11,500 nucleotides of DNA, from assembly GCA_030655715.1 (NCBI GenBank), contig JAUSPR010000146.1, positions 1 through 11,500 on the forward strand. The letters run 5' to 3'. The notes below the pieces were generated by a model that worked only from the letters and a program-made list of their open reading frames with translations, ran no database searches and was not told the DNA's origin. A program made the position numbers and the translations under genes. Numbering within the stretch: position 1 is the stretch's first letter; every line of letters starts with the position of its first letter. Source of the stretch: Thermoplasmata archaeon. GTDB lineage: Archaea; Thermoplasmatota; Thermoplasmata; SG8-5. Of the stretch, positions 4,441 to 11,500 are shown piece by piece.

Positions 4441-7400
4441 TTATCTCTTCTTTCTCTTGTCACCGCTTGCTTCTTCCTCAGTTCCGCTCTTCATGAAGTA
4501 TTTCATTCCGAGGAATACCACGATGATGACGACAATGATGCCGACAACAATTGCGGGAAGCACCCAGGCAGCCTCATTTATTGAAACTTTCTGGACACCG
4601 AAATCATCAATCTTGTTGTCCCACCACTGTGAGCTGTGTTCACCTGCGCAAGTTGCGTTGGCCCATATAGAGAATTCGCCCTTCTTTCCGGGGATCCAGG
4701 ATATCTCGGCAGAGGTTGTTTCGCCTATTCCGAGGAATGATGTGGTTGCAGTGCCGATTTCCGTGTCATTTCCGTCAGCGTTTCTGATGTAGAACTTTGT
4801 CTGGATGTTAGTGGCATTGGTCTTTCCATCATTTGTTATGTTGACAGATATGGTCATTGCCTTTCCTGCTGTGCCCGGATTCTGGCTGAACACCATTGTT
4901 CCGACGTTCATGAGGATGTTTGGCCTCTCGTCCAGGTTGATATGGATAAGCTTGGTCATGTTGTAGTAGTTGCCAGCCTTGTCTGTGGCTTTGAGTGTGA
5001 CATTGTAGTCACCGGCCTTGGTGAAGGTGTAATTGATGCTCATACCAGTGAAGTTGGAGATTGTTCCAGCGATGTTGAATGACCATTCGAAGGTAAGATT
5101 ACCGACTTCGTCGTAGTTGTCTGTTGTGAGTGTTGCATTGTAAGTGAAGCTCTTGTTCTCAGTAACTTCAGATACTACAGCGCCATCAATGTTCTTGATG
5201 CTGAAATCAGTTGCCGGGGCGGTGATGTCTAAAACTTTGACTGTCCAGGTAGCTGTCGCACTCTCGCGACCTACTGCGTCAGTGGTAATCATTTCCAGGG
5301 AATAAGTTCCGGGTTTTGAGTATGCGTGGGAGATATTGTTGCCGCCTTCCTTGGTGATTGTTTCGTTGAAGACATCCTCCTCGCCCCAGGACCAGTACCA
5401 CTTGTCGATAATGCCCTTGCCACCGTCACCGGAGACAATTGCATCCATGGATGATGTTCCCGCGATAGTCTGGGTTCCCATGCCCTCTGTATCTGAGAAT
5501 TTGACGCCACTGAACATCACTGGCAGATCTTCGTTAACCGTCAGATTATTGGCCAAAAATGAGATATTGGCCGAGTCAGTTGTAATTGCACTGATACCAG
5601 CGACCGGGTTTTGGCTGTCCACAAAGACGGTAATATTATCCCAGGTCATGTTTCCGCCAGTCTCGGTGATTAACAGTTTGACGATAAGTTCGCCATCTGT
5701 TGTCAGGAAGTCATGTTCAACTTCCATACCGTATCCCATGATGCCGTCGTCGAAGTCCCAGGTGAAGTTTGCCTTGGTTATGTCACCTATATCGTCTGTG
5801 GAATCCGCTGCGCTGAAAGTGATGTTTGTGTCAACGTCAGATATCGGTCCCATCGGAACTATTGCGGTGTAATTGCCATAGGTGCTGTTCAGAACATAGT
5901 TGACGCCGCTCAAAATTTTGGCCAATGCAGTGCCGTTCATCGAGCGCTGGAGTGTCATTGTCACATTCTCCCTGCTCTTCGTGGAAATCATGGTGTCGAT
6001 TGTTATCGGGTTGAAATATCCTGTAACCTCGACATCACTGGTTGTGGTAATGTTCCTCGTCATCTCGAATTTTGACGGGGTTGTGGGGAGTATGATGTTG
6101 TAGATATTGTCCAGGTATTCTGTGTCGTATGTTGCATTGAGTTCCAGTGTGAATATGTCCGAGTTCACATTTTCCAGTGCCTTAGCAATTGTGTAATTGT
6201 ATGTGCTGTTAATGTAAATTGTGGAGTAGTTCAGAACAGGTCCCAGTGCGTTTTCGATCTTGACATTGTAACTTGTGGTGTTGAGGTTATAGAATGTGTT
6301 GTTCAATGTGAGGAATTCCTTTGTATCTCTCTTCTCTATGCCCTTGTTTCTGAGGTATTCGGCCCAGTCATCAATCTCATTTTGATTCAGATCGCGGTTG
6401 TTGTTCGTCAGGCTCAGATTGCCCATTCCGAACATCCTGTCCGCATCCAACCTCACGCTGACATTGTCAACGGTGATGATGCTGTTTCTGGAGGCCATTA
6501 TTGTGTTCCAGTCAAGGAATGTGTATGTGGTCTCAATTTCATCGGAGCCGGACTTCTGCAGGCCGACCTCCAGGTATTTGTTCTTAGTTATGGCATCTAT
6601 TGGGACAAGTTTTGATTGATATCCCAGAGCATCAACCAGAACTGCGAAGATTGAACCGGTAGATACGTTGAACACGTAATATCCGTTCTTGTCAGTGATT
6701 GTGGAGTTGGTGTAGAGACGCGTCTGGTTAGTGTCGAATATCTTGACGGTGGCTCCGGCTATGTAATCGTTGTTCTCCAGGTCCACTACATATCCACGAA
6801 GGTTGAAGTTCTTTCCAATCTTGTTGAGGATGATGTTGTGGGTGGAGTTTCCGTTTATGGTGGTTATGGAGGCATCTGTGTAGTAACCGCCCATCTTGAC
6901 TTCCAGGGTGAAAGTTCCCGGGAAGTAGAATGAAATATTGTAAGAACCATCCCACCAGGTGTTGTTAGTCTTCATGTACCTGCCGTCATTGCTGAACAGA
7001 TTGACTGTGACGTCTCCCAGCGGTCCAGTGCTGTTTGAAATAGTGCCCTTTACCCAGCGATCCTCTGGTTGGGGGGTCGATTCCAGGTACATGTCGCGCC
7101 TCTTGTCGGACGGTATATTGACCCATGTATCGTCCACCTTTGTGAAGTATCCGCCCATGCTGCACTTTATCTGGAAGTTGCCGGTGTATGCGTACATTTC
7201 GTACTTTCCTTCCTCGTTGCTCAATGCGGTTATCCATTTGTCGTCGCCCTCTGATATTGAAACAAGTGCGCCTGCAAGTGTGTCATTCGTGTCCTCATCG
7301 AAAACTATCCCCCATATCTTGTAGGTCGGGGTCGGGACAATCTTTTCAAGGAACACTTCGCCAACATCCGCTCCAGTGATTATGTCCACATTCTCATCTA

Positions 7401-7968
7401 TTACACTGTAATAACCATTTATCTTGTAATATATGTCAATGTTGGTGACGCCGCTGACCTGGCATGAGAACTTTCCGTCCGCACCGGTCTCGATCTGCTT
7501 TACGACCTTCCATGAGGTGCTCTTGTCGATGATGTTCACTTCGACATTGTTGATAGGTGTCTTGGTTTCCATATCCTTGACAATACCGGAGACTGTTGGG
7601 TCCGGGACCATGGTCGTTGTGTTTGTTGCACAGATGTCACCAATGTAAGATGTGCTCAAGAAGTTCCTAGTCGTTGTGCCGAAACCCTCTTTTGTGAATT
7701 CCAGCATGAAATTTTCTTTGAGACCATCATTAACATACAAAGTGAATTTTCCCTGTGAATCGGTGGTTGTGGTCGGGGCACCGCTAGCACCGGTGTAGTC
7801 AATTGTCACTCCGCCAATCGGATTGTAAGGAGCCACGGAACTGAGAACAGTTCCAGTAATTTGTGGGTCTCCTGCAGCCACGTTCGGTAATAACGTGGCG
7901 ATACCAGTCGCTATCATTGCCATGACCATGAATATGGCCATTGTCTTTCCCATTGTTTCAGTTCGCAT
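4441..7968 (-). CDS. Large membrane-anchored surface protein with regulatory-like, PKD and CARDB domains
   Basis: A secreted, multi-domain cell-surface protein; binding or structural roles (cell coat, adhesion) are likely but the ligand is unknown. Residue numbers count from the GTG at 7977. Seen in order: signal peptide (about 4-36, hydrophobic core then NVAAG); about five carboxypeptidase-regulatory-like repeats (roughly 38-122, 127-212, 219-300, 307-386, 391-475), each with a V-x-G-x-V or similar opening and a D-x-x-G-x-[FY] turn; a region at 480-690 I cannot assign; three PKD-like domains (about 700-787 with WDFDDG, 788-916 with YSKPGTYSLEMITTDAVG, 917-1015 with FTKAGDYNVTLKATDKAG); a CARDB-like domain (about 1020-1115); a membrane helix (1137-1157) and a basic tail ending KRKKR. 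Many N-x-[ST] sequons and no catalytic motif are seen. The ATG at 7968 is preferred to the GTG at 7977 because GTGAT then serves as ribosome binding site, leaving 1175 residues. Confidence 0.85.
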   Translation of the reverse strand: MRTETMGKTMAIFMVMAMIATGIATLLPNVAAGDPQITGTVLSSVAPYNPIGGVTIDYTGASGAPTTTTDSQGKFTLYVNDGLKENFMLEFTKEGFGTTTRNFLSTSYIGDICATNTTTMVPDPTVSGIVKDMETKTPINNVEVNIIDKSTSWKVVKQIETGADGKFSCQVSGVTNIDIYYKINGYYSVIDENVDIITGADVGEVFLEKIVPTPTYKIWGIVFDEDTNDTLAGALVSISEGDDKWITALSNEEGKYEMYAYTGNFQIKCSMGGYFTKVDDTWVNIPSDKRRDMYLESTPQPEDRWVKGTISNSTGPLGDVTVNLFSNDGRYMKTNNTWWDGSYNISFYFPGTFTLEVKMGGYYTDASITTINGNSTHNIILNKIGKNFNLRGYVVDLENNDYIAGATVKIFDTNQTRLYTNSTITDKNGYYVFNVSTGSIFAVLVDALGYQSKLVPIDAITKNKYLEVGLQKSGSDEIETTYTFLDWNTIMASRNSIITVDNVSVRLDADRMFGMGNLSLTNNNRDLNQNEIDDWAEYLRNKGIEKRDTKEFLTLNNTFYNLNTTSYNVKIENALGPVLNYSTIYINSTYNYTIAKALENVNSDIFTLELNATYDTEYLDNIYNIILPTTPSKFEMTRNITTTSDVEVTGYFNPITIDTMISTKSRENVTMTLQRSMNGTALAKILSGVNYVLNSTYGNYTAIVPMGPISDVDTNITFSAADSTDDIGDITKANFTWDFDDGIMGYGMEVEHDFLTTDGELIVKLLITETGGNMTWDNITVFVDSQNPVAGISAITTDSANISFLANNLTVNEDLPVMFSGVKFSDTEGMGTQTIAGTSSMDAIVSGDGGKGIIDKWYWSWGEEDVFNETITKEGGNNISHAYSKPGTYSLEMITTDAVGRESATATWTVKVLDITAPATDFSIKNIDGAVVSEVTENKSFTYNATLTTDNYDEVGNLTFEWSFNIAGTISNFTGMSINYTFTKAGDYNVTLKATDKAGNYYNMTKLIHINLDERPNILMNVGTMVFSQNPGTAGKAMTISVNITNDGKTNATNIQTKFYIRNADGNDTEIGTATTSFLGIGETTSAEISWIPGKKGEFSIWANATCAGEHSSQWWDNKIDDFGVQKVSINEAAWVLPAIVVGIIVVIIVVFLGMKYFMKSGTEEEASGDKRKKR

Positions 7969-8067
7969 GTATATCACTTTTCCATTTTATGGATTGAGTC
8001 GTCCTCAAAAACTAAAGGTTCAGTGCCCTACTGTTGAATGAGGTATTTCGCTGTGAAGTAATCCTTG

Positions 8068-8074
8068 TATATAA
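8068..8074 (-). promoter_or_regulatory. Possible TATA box of the surface protein gene
   Basis: TTATATA on the minus strand, about 100 nt before the ATG, which would give a leader of about 75 nt. No purine-rich BRE precedes it. A weaker ATAAAA-like sequence at 7986-7992 is too close to the start codon. Confidence 0.35.
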
Positions 8075-8092
8075 TAGTGGTGGTCATAAAGC

Positions 8093-8111
8093 ATTAATAT
8101 TCTCTATTAAT
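8093..8111. repeat. AT-rich inverted repeat upstream of the surface protein promoter
   Basis: ATTAATA (8093-8099) and TATTAAT (8105-8111) are perfect inverted copies separated by 5 nt. They sit just upstream of the TATA-like box at 8068-8074 and could be a regulator site, but the low complexity makes chance plausible. Confidence 0.3.
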
Positions 8112-8139
8112 CTATACTATCCATATCCCATTAAGATGA

Positions 8140-8162
8140 ATAATATGATACCCCAATATTAT
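8140..8162 (-). terminator. Possible weak terminator after HMG-CoA reductase
   Basis: ATAATAT (8140-8146) and ATATTAT (8156-8162) form a 7-bp AT-only stem directly after the stop codon at 8165. There is no clear T-run, so it is only a candidate. Confidence 0.25.
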
Positions 8163-8164
8163 AA

Positions 8165-9445
8165 TCATTGAAGCTCTTTGATGAGTTCCTCGGCCCTATC
8201 CATACGTACCTTTCTTTCTTTTATTAATGTAGGTACAATCTTGTCAATTAATTCTGTTGTAGCTTTGATACCCATCTTCTCGGCGGCCATGGACACGATA
8301 TTTCTGGCATGCAGTGACATATGTCCTCTCTGAATGCCTTCGGTGGCTAATGCCTTCATTGCGGCAAAGTTCTGAGCCAGACCAACCGAGACAATTATCT
8401 GCGCTAGTTCCGAGGCAGATTTAACTCCAAGTATCTTCACGCAGGCCTTTGCAGTCGGATGAACCGCGGTTGCACCTCCGATGAGACCCACGGCCATTGG
8501 AAGTTCGATTGTGCCGACTATGTCGCCATTGGCATTCTTCTCGTAGCTGGTGAGTGGCGTATAACCGCCTTCCTTCCAGGCAGCATAGGCATGGGCGCCG
8601 GCCTCGATTGCCCTGAAATCATTGCCTGTAGCCAGGACAACTGCATCAATGCCGTTCATGATCCCCTTGTTATGCGTGGCCGCCCTGAACGGGTCAGCCG
8701 CTGCAAAGGCATAGGCCTCCAGTATTCCATTCACAACATCTTCTCCGCCCAGCGCCTCCTTGGAAAATATGGCTTCGGACCTGGCTAGTCTATGAATAGC
8801 AAGATTTGAAAGAATTCTAAGGTATACCTTCCCGCCGGTCAGTTCCTCCATCCTCGGGGATATTGCCTCGGCCATGGTGTTGACCGCATTTGCGCCCATC
8901 GCGTCAAGACAGTTTACAAGCAAATGGTTGATGAGCATCTTGCCTTGTATGGTGTCGATGATTCTTACCTCCAGGTCCCTTGCACCGCCGCCAAGCTTAA
9001 TGAGCATAGGGTCCTTCGAATTTGCCAGTTCAAGGAGTTCGGCTTTGTGGTCGAGTATGGCCTTTTTTCCCTTCTCAACGTCCTCGACATGTGTGAGTTG
9101 TATCTGGCCTATCATAATTGGTTCGGTTGTGGTGGCTTTGAAACCGCCTGTTACCCTGACCAGCTTGGCCGAATTAGACGCCGCTGCAATGACGGACGGT
9201 TCTTCGGTCGCCATTGGCACAAGGATTTCCTTGCCGTTCACAATGAAATTGGTTGCGACTCCCAAGGTCACTGGCATGGTGCCGATGACATTCTCCACCA
9301 TTCTATCCGCCTTCGCAGGGTCTAGGCAGCCAGTATTGGACAAAATTAGAATTTCCTCCTCGCTGAGGTCTGCATATTCCTTTACCAATTTCAATCGTTC
9401 TTCAATGCTCATCTTGTAAAAACCGCTTATGTTGGAAGATTTCAT
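8165..9445 (-). CDS. mvaA: Class II hydroxymethylglutaryl-CoA reductase
   Basis: Reduces HMG-CoA to mevalonate (or, in some class II enzymes, works in reverse), the committed step to archaeal isoprenoid lipids. The 426 residues match the roughly 428 of the Pseudomonas mevalonii class II enzyme and there is no membrane domain. Landmarks: ENVIG (51-55), EEPSVIAAASN (81-91) with the catalytic Glu, GGGARDLEVR (152-161), DAMGANAVNTMAEA (181-194) for the cofactor and HMG-CoA site, HNKGIMNGIDA (258-268) with Lys260, GND (274-276) with Asp276, and GHMSLHARN (374-382) with His375. All catalytic residues are present. The ATG at 9445 is chosen over the upstream in-frame ATG at 9499 because GGTGA (9450-9454) lies 4 nt before it and family similarity begins shortly after. 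Divergent from the DUF1846 gene. Confidence 0.95.
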   Translation of the reverse strand: MKSSNISGFYKMSIEERLKLVKEYADLSEEEILILSNTGCLDPAKADRMVENVIGTMPVTLGVATNFIVNGKEILVPMATEEPSVIAAASNSAKLVRVTGGFKATTTEPIMIGQIQLTHVEDVEKGKKAILDHKAELLELANSKDPMLIKLGGGARDLEVRIIDTIQGKMLINHLLVNCLDAMGANAVNTMAEAISPRMEELTGGKVYLRILSNLAIHRLARSEAIFSKEALGGEDVVNGILEAYAFAAADPFRAATHNKGIMNGIDAVVLATGNDFRAIEAGAHAYAAWKEGGYTPLTSYEKNANGDIVGTIELPMAVGLIGGATAVHPTAKACVKILGVKSASELAQIIVSVGLAQNFAAMKALATEGIQRGHMSLHARNIVSMAAEKMGIKATTELIDKIVPTLIKERKVRMDRAEELIKELQ

Positions 9446-9449
9446 GTTG

Positions 9450-9454
9450 TCACC
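9450..9454 (-). promoter_or_regulatory. Ribosome binding site that fixes the HMG-CoA reductase start
   Basis: GGTGA (in AAAGGTGA) on the minus strand, 4 nt before the ATG at 9445. It rules against the 18-codon longer reading frame that opens at 9499. Confidence 0.65.
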
Positions 9455-9482
9455 TTTGATTGCGTGCATGATGATGTGAATA

Positions 9483-9490
9483 GATAAAAC
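9483..9490 (-). promoter_or_regulatory. Possible TATA box of HMG-CoA reductase
   Basis: GTTTTATC on the minus strand, about 41 nt before the ATG, predicting a leader of about 15 nt that includes GGTGA. It is a poor match; a TTTAAA at 9540-9545 further upstream is an alternative. Confidence 0.3.
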
Positions 9491-9569
9491 ACTTATCATT
9501 TGGATTACAAGAAAATATTGGATATGAAATGGATAACCTTTAAACCTGAAAAATGCTTCACCATCCCCG

Positions 9570-9577
9570 GATATAAA
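9570..9577 (+). promoter_or_regulatory. TATA box of the DUF1846 gene
   Basis: GATATAAA, about 62 nt before the ATG at 9636. Transcription should start near 9598, leaving a leader of about 38 nt with GGTG (9627-9630) 5 nt ahead of the start codon. Confidence 0.5.
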
Positions 9578-9635
9578 TCAATCTGTTTTATCTCCATCAA
9601 CGAAAGCTGGAACAGATTGAAACTATGGTGTTAAA

Positions 9636-11153
9636 ATGGAAGCTGGAATAGGTTTCGACAATGAGAAATATCTCTCTAAACAGACTGAAGAAATAATGAA
9701 ACGTGTAAGCCAGGTAGACCAAAGGCTTTACCTGGAGTTTGGCGGCAAGATAATTTTTGATTATCATGAATCTCGTGTATTGCCAGGTTTCGACCCGAAC
9801 GTGAAGATGCAGCTCCTACACAACCTCAAGAAAAATGCAGATATTATTCTCTGCATCTACGCTGGTGACATTGAACGCAGGAAAATTCGTGCGGATTTCG
9901 GCATTACATATGATGCCGATGCAATGAAACTTATTGACGATCTCAGAGAATGGGGTATAGAGATTACTGGTGTTGTAATAACCAGGTTCCAGGACCAGCC
10001 AGCCGTGAATCTTTTCAAAAATAAATTGGAAAGACGTGATATCCAGGTTTATACGCACAGGCATACAAAGGGCTACCCCAGCAATGTGGATTTGATAGTC
10101 AGCGACGAGGGCTATGGTGCCAATGATTATATCCAAACCAAGAAATCATTGGTTATAGTTACAGCTCCAGGCCCGGGCAGTGGGAAGCTAGGTACTTGTC
10201 TTTCACAGATGTATCATGATTACAAGACAGGAATAAAATCGGGATATTCAAAATTTGAAACATTTCCTATATGGAACCTTCCACTGAAGCATCCTGTCAA
10301 TGTGGCGTATGAAGCTGCTACTGCCGACATTGGTGATTTCAACATGATAGATCCATATCATCTGAAAGCATATGGTGAGGAAACTGTAAATTACAATAGA
10401 GATGTTGAGGTTTTTCCAGTGCTCAAAAGTATTCTGGAAAAGATAATGGAAAAAGAATCGCCTTATAACTCACCCACTGACATGGGAGTTAACATGGCCG
10501 GCTTTGGCATAATCGACGATGAAATCGTCAGTGAGGCTGCCAAGCAGGAAGTAATTCGTCGTTGCTTCAGGTACAATTGCGAATATATGAAGGGGTTTGT
10601 GAACAAGGCCACAGTCAAACTTTCCGAGCATTACATGGAACAATTAGGTGTGTCTTACGAGGACAGGAAAGTAGTCCTACCTGCCAGACAAGCTGCGGAG
10701 CAAGCCAGGCTCGATAACAAGGGAGATGAGGGATATTTCTGTGGAGCGGCAATACAACTTAAGGACGGTCGAATAATCACCGGAAAGAATTCCCCCCTGA
10801 TGCACTCTGCATCCAGCCTTATTTTGAACACCATAAAGATTCTTGCCGAGATTCCTGACCGCATACATCTTCTATCGCCAAATATTCTGGCTTCAATCAG
10901 TGTCCTCGAGAGAGATATTCTGAAAGAAAAGGCTATGAGCCTTGACCTTGATGAGACCCTGGTCGCTCTGAGTATTAGTGCAGCCAACAATCCTGGCGCT
11001 CACTTTGCCATGGAAAAATTGAGCCAACTGCGTGGGTGTGAAGTTCATCTGACACATATGCCCTCTGGCGGAGATGAAACCGGACTGCGAAGACTGGGCG
11101 TCAATCTGACCACTGACCCGAAATTTCCATCCAAGAACCTGCATGACATATAA
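9636..11153 (+). CDS. DUF1846 family protein, function unknown
   Basis: The 505-residue product matches DUF1846 in length and in its conserved blocks; the family is found in Firmicutes, Bacteroidetes and some archaea and has no established biochemical role. Recognisable segments: GFDNEKYLSKQTEEI (6-20), FGGKIIFDYHESRVLPGFDP (35-54), RKIRADFGITYD (82-93), the Gly-rich TAPGPGSGKLGTCLSQMYHDY (176-196) and FPIWNLPLKHPVNVAYEAATAD (210-231). The Gly-rich loop resembles a nucleotide-binding loop but does not fit the GxxxxGK[ST] Walker A spacing. No signal peptide or membrane segment is seen, so it is probably a soluble cytoplasmic enzyme. The ATG at 9636 has GGTG 5 nt upstream. It is divergent from HMG-CoA reductase, with separate promoters in the 190-nt gap; a shared role is not implied. 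Confidence 0.88.
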   Translation: MEAGIGFDNEKYLSKQTEEIMKRVSQVDQRLYLEFGGKIIFDYHESRVLPGFDPNVKMQLLHNLKKNADIILCIYAGDIERRKIRADFGITYDADAMKLIDDLREWGIEITGVVITRFQDQPAVNLFKNKLERRDIQVYTHRHTKGYPSNVDLIVSDEGYGANDYIQTKKSLVIVTAPGPGSGKLGTCLSQMYHDYKTGIKSGYSKFETFPIWNLPLKHPVNVAYEAATADIGDFNMIDPYHLKAYGEETVNYNRDVEVFPVLKSILEKIMEKESPYNSPTDMGVNMAGFGIIDDEIVSEAAKQEVIRRCFRYNCEYMKGFVNKATVKLSEHYMEQLGVSYEDRKVVLPARQAAEQARLDNKGDEGYFCGAAIQLKDGRIITGKNSPLMHSASSLILNTIKILAEIPDRIHLLSPNILASISVLERDILKEKAMSLDLDETLVALSISAANNPGAHFAMEKLSQLRGCEVHLTHMPSGGDETGLRRLGVNLTTDPKFPSKNLHDI

Positions 11154-11206
11154 CATTCTGGTTTTCTGGTAAGAAGCCAAGCCTACAACATGAAGAAATG
11201 ATGAAT

Positions 11207-11228
11207 GGATGGCATCTATTAACCATCC
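11207..11228 (+). terminator. Weak inverted repeat after the DUF1846 gene
   Basis: GGATGG (11207-11212) and CCATCC (11223-11228) pair around a 10-nt loop, about 50 nt past the stop codon. A T follows but no T-run, so termination is only possible. Confidence 0.25.
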
Positions 11229-11250
11229 CTTGATTCAGTTCCAGCCTCCC

Positions 11251-11307
11251 AGTTCATGCCCCGCCTGTGAGGGCGGGGTCGTACCGCCAGATAATCAAAA
11301 TCTGGCG
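11251..11307 (-). repeat. Double hairpin resembling an IS200/IS605 terminal structure, minus orientation
   Basis: CCCCGCC/GGCGGGG (11259-11265 with 11272-11278) and CGCCAGAT/ATCTGGCG (11285-11292 with 11300-11307) are two perfect stems 6 nt apart. Read on the minus strand, the first stem has the context ACCC, stem, stem, CATGAACTG, which parallels AACCC, stem, stem, GATGAATTG at 3434-3467. No transposase is visible beside it. The stretch 11154-11500 otherwise holds no confident gene. Confidence 0.45.
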
Positions 11308-11314
11308 TTGTGAT

Positions 11315-11500
11315 AGATTCCGTTTTTCATCCTTAGGAAACCTCGCCTGTTTTTATCGGTATCCAAAGTCTGAGGACATTTGGAATGGATGATGCCATGG
11401 TGGTGGGCGTGAAACCCGACACCCAGCCAACCATACAGATTTTCGAGCATCTCGACCCGAGTTTTCTTATTTGCTGAATATTTTTCTTTTGGAGGGTGAG
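11315..11500 (-). other. Unassigned open reading frame at the right edge
   Basis: One minus-strand frame stays open from the right edge to a TGA near 11,298, giving about 66 residues that include TRVEMLENLYGW and FLRMKNGIYHNARF. A plus-strand frame from an ATG near 11,383 to a TGA near 11,475 competes over the same bases. Neither matches a family I know, so this is only a candidate partial or decayed gene. It ends next to the hairpins at 11251-11307. At 11491-11499 the plus strand reads GGAGGGTGA, a good ribosome binding site for a gene starting just outside the window. Confidence 0.2.

Noticed and set aside
5336..5872. Plus-strand open frame of 178 codons
   Set aside because: It is antisense to the PKD region of the surface protein and shows no family features.
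8874..9419. Plus-strand open frame of 181 codons
   Set aside because: It is antisense to HMG-CoA reductase and arises from the strong codon bias of that gene.
9446..9499. Eighteen extra N-terminal residues for HMG-CoA reductase
   Set aside because: GGTGA sits just before ATG 9445, and a 426-residue product matches the class II length.
10161..10196. Walker A P-loop in the DUF1846 protein
   Set aside because: The segment GPGSGKLG does not fit GxxxxGK[ST]; spacing and the final Ser/Thr are wrong.

Overview
The window looks archaeal, most plausibly a Thermoplasmatota (Thermoplasmata) lineage. The evidence is an archaeal RNA polymerase subunit L gene, an archaeal-type tRNA pseudouridine synthase TruD, a stand-alone Thermoplasma-style lipoate ligase without its accessory domain, and a class II HMG-CoA reductase (in archaea this bacterial-type enzyme is known from Thermoplasmatales and Archaeoglobus). 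Promoters look like BRE/TATA elements. Some genes have GGAGG or GGTGA ribosome binding sites, while others start about 26 nt from the TATA box and are probably leaderless. Lineage is inferred from gene content only.

Layout from left to right. (1) 1-731, minus strand: rpoL followed after 10 nt by truD, which runs off the left edge; together they form a transcription/RNA-modification operon. (2) 915-1112, plus strand: a two-span small membrane protein whose 3' end overlaps the 3' end of the convergent MATE transporter gene. (3) 1098-2519, minus strand: MATE-family efflux transporter. (4) 2668-3420, plus strand, divergent from MATE: lplA. (5) 3421-3630: no gene, but three consecutive inverted-repeat structures. 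The first resembles the terminal hairpin of IS200/IS605 elements, so the region may be a decayed or non-autonomous element. (6) 3641-4302, minus strand: a very short gene (51 aa, not recognised) and a single-domain PAS protein, each with its own promoter. (7) 4441-7968, minus strand: a large secreted, membrane-anchored surface protein made of repeated beta-sandwich domains (about five carboxypeptidase-regulatory-like, three PKD-like and one CARDB-like), ending in a clear terminator hairpin. (8) 8165-9445, minus strand: class II HMG-CoA reductase, the key step of isoprenoid lipid synthesis. (9) 9636-11153, plus strand, divergent from HMGR: a DUF1846 protein of unknown function. (10) 11154-11500: no confident gene; a pair of hairpins resembling the 3421-3470 structure in the opposite orientation, then ambiguous reading frames at the right edge.

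Most genes appear to be separate housekeeping transcription units, not one pathway. No defence system, CRISPR array, rRNA or tRNA was seen. The least explained parts are the hairpin-rich region after lplA, its relative near 11,280, the 51-aa gene, the solo PAS protein and the DUF1846 protein.
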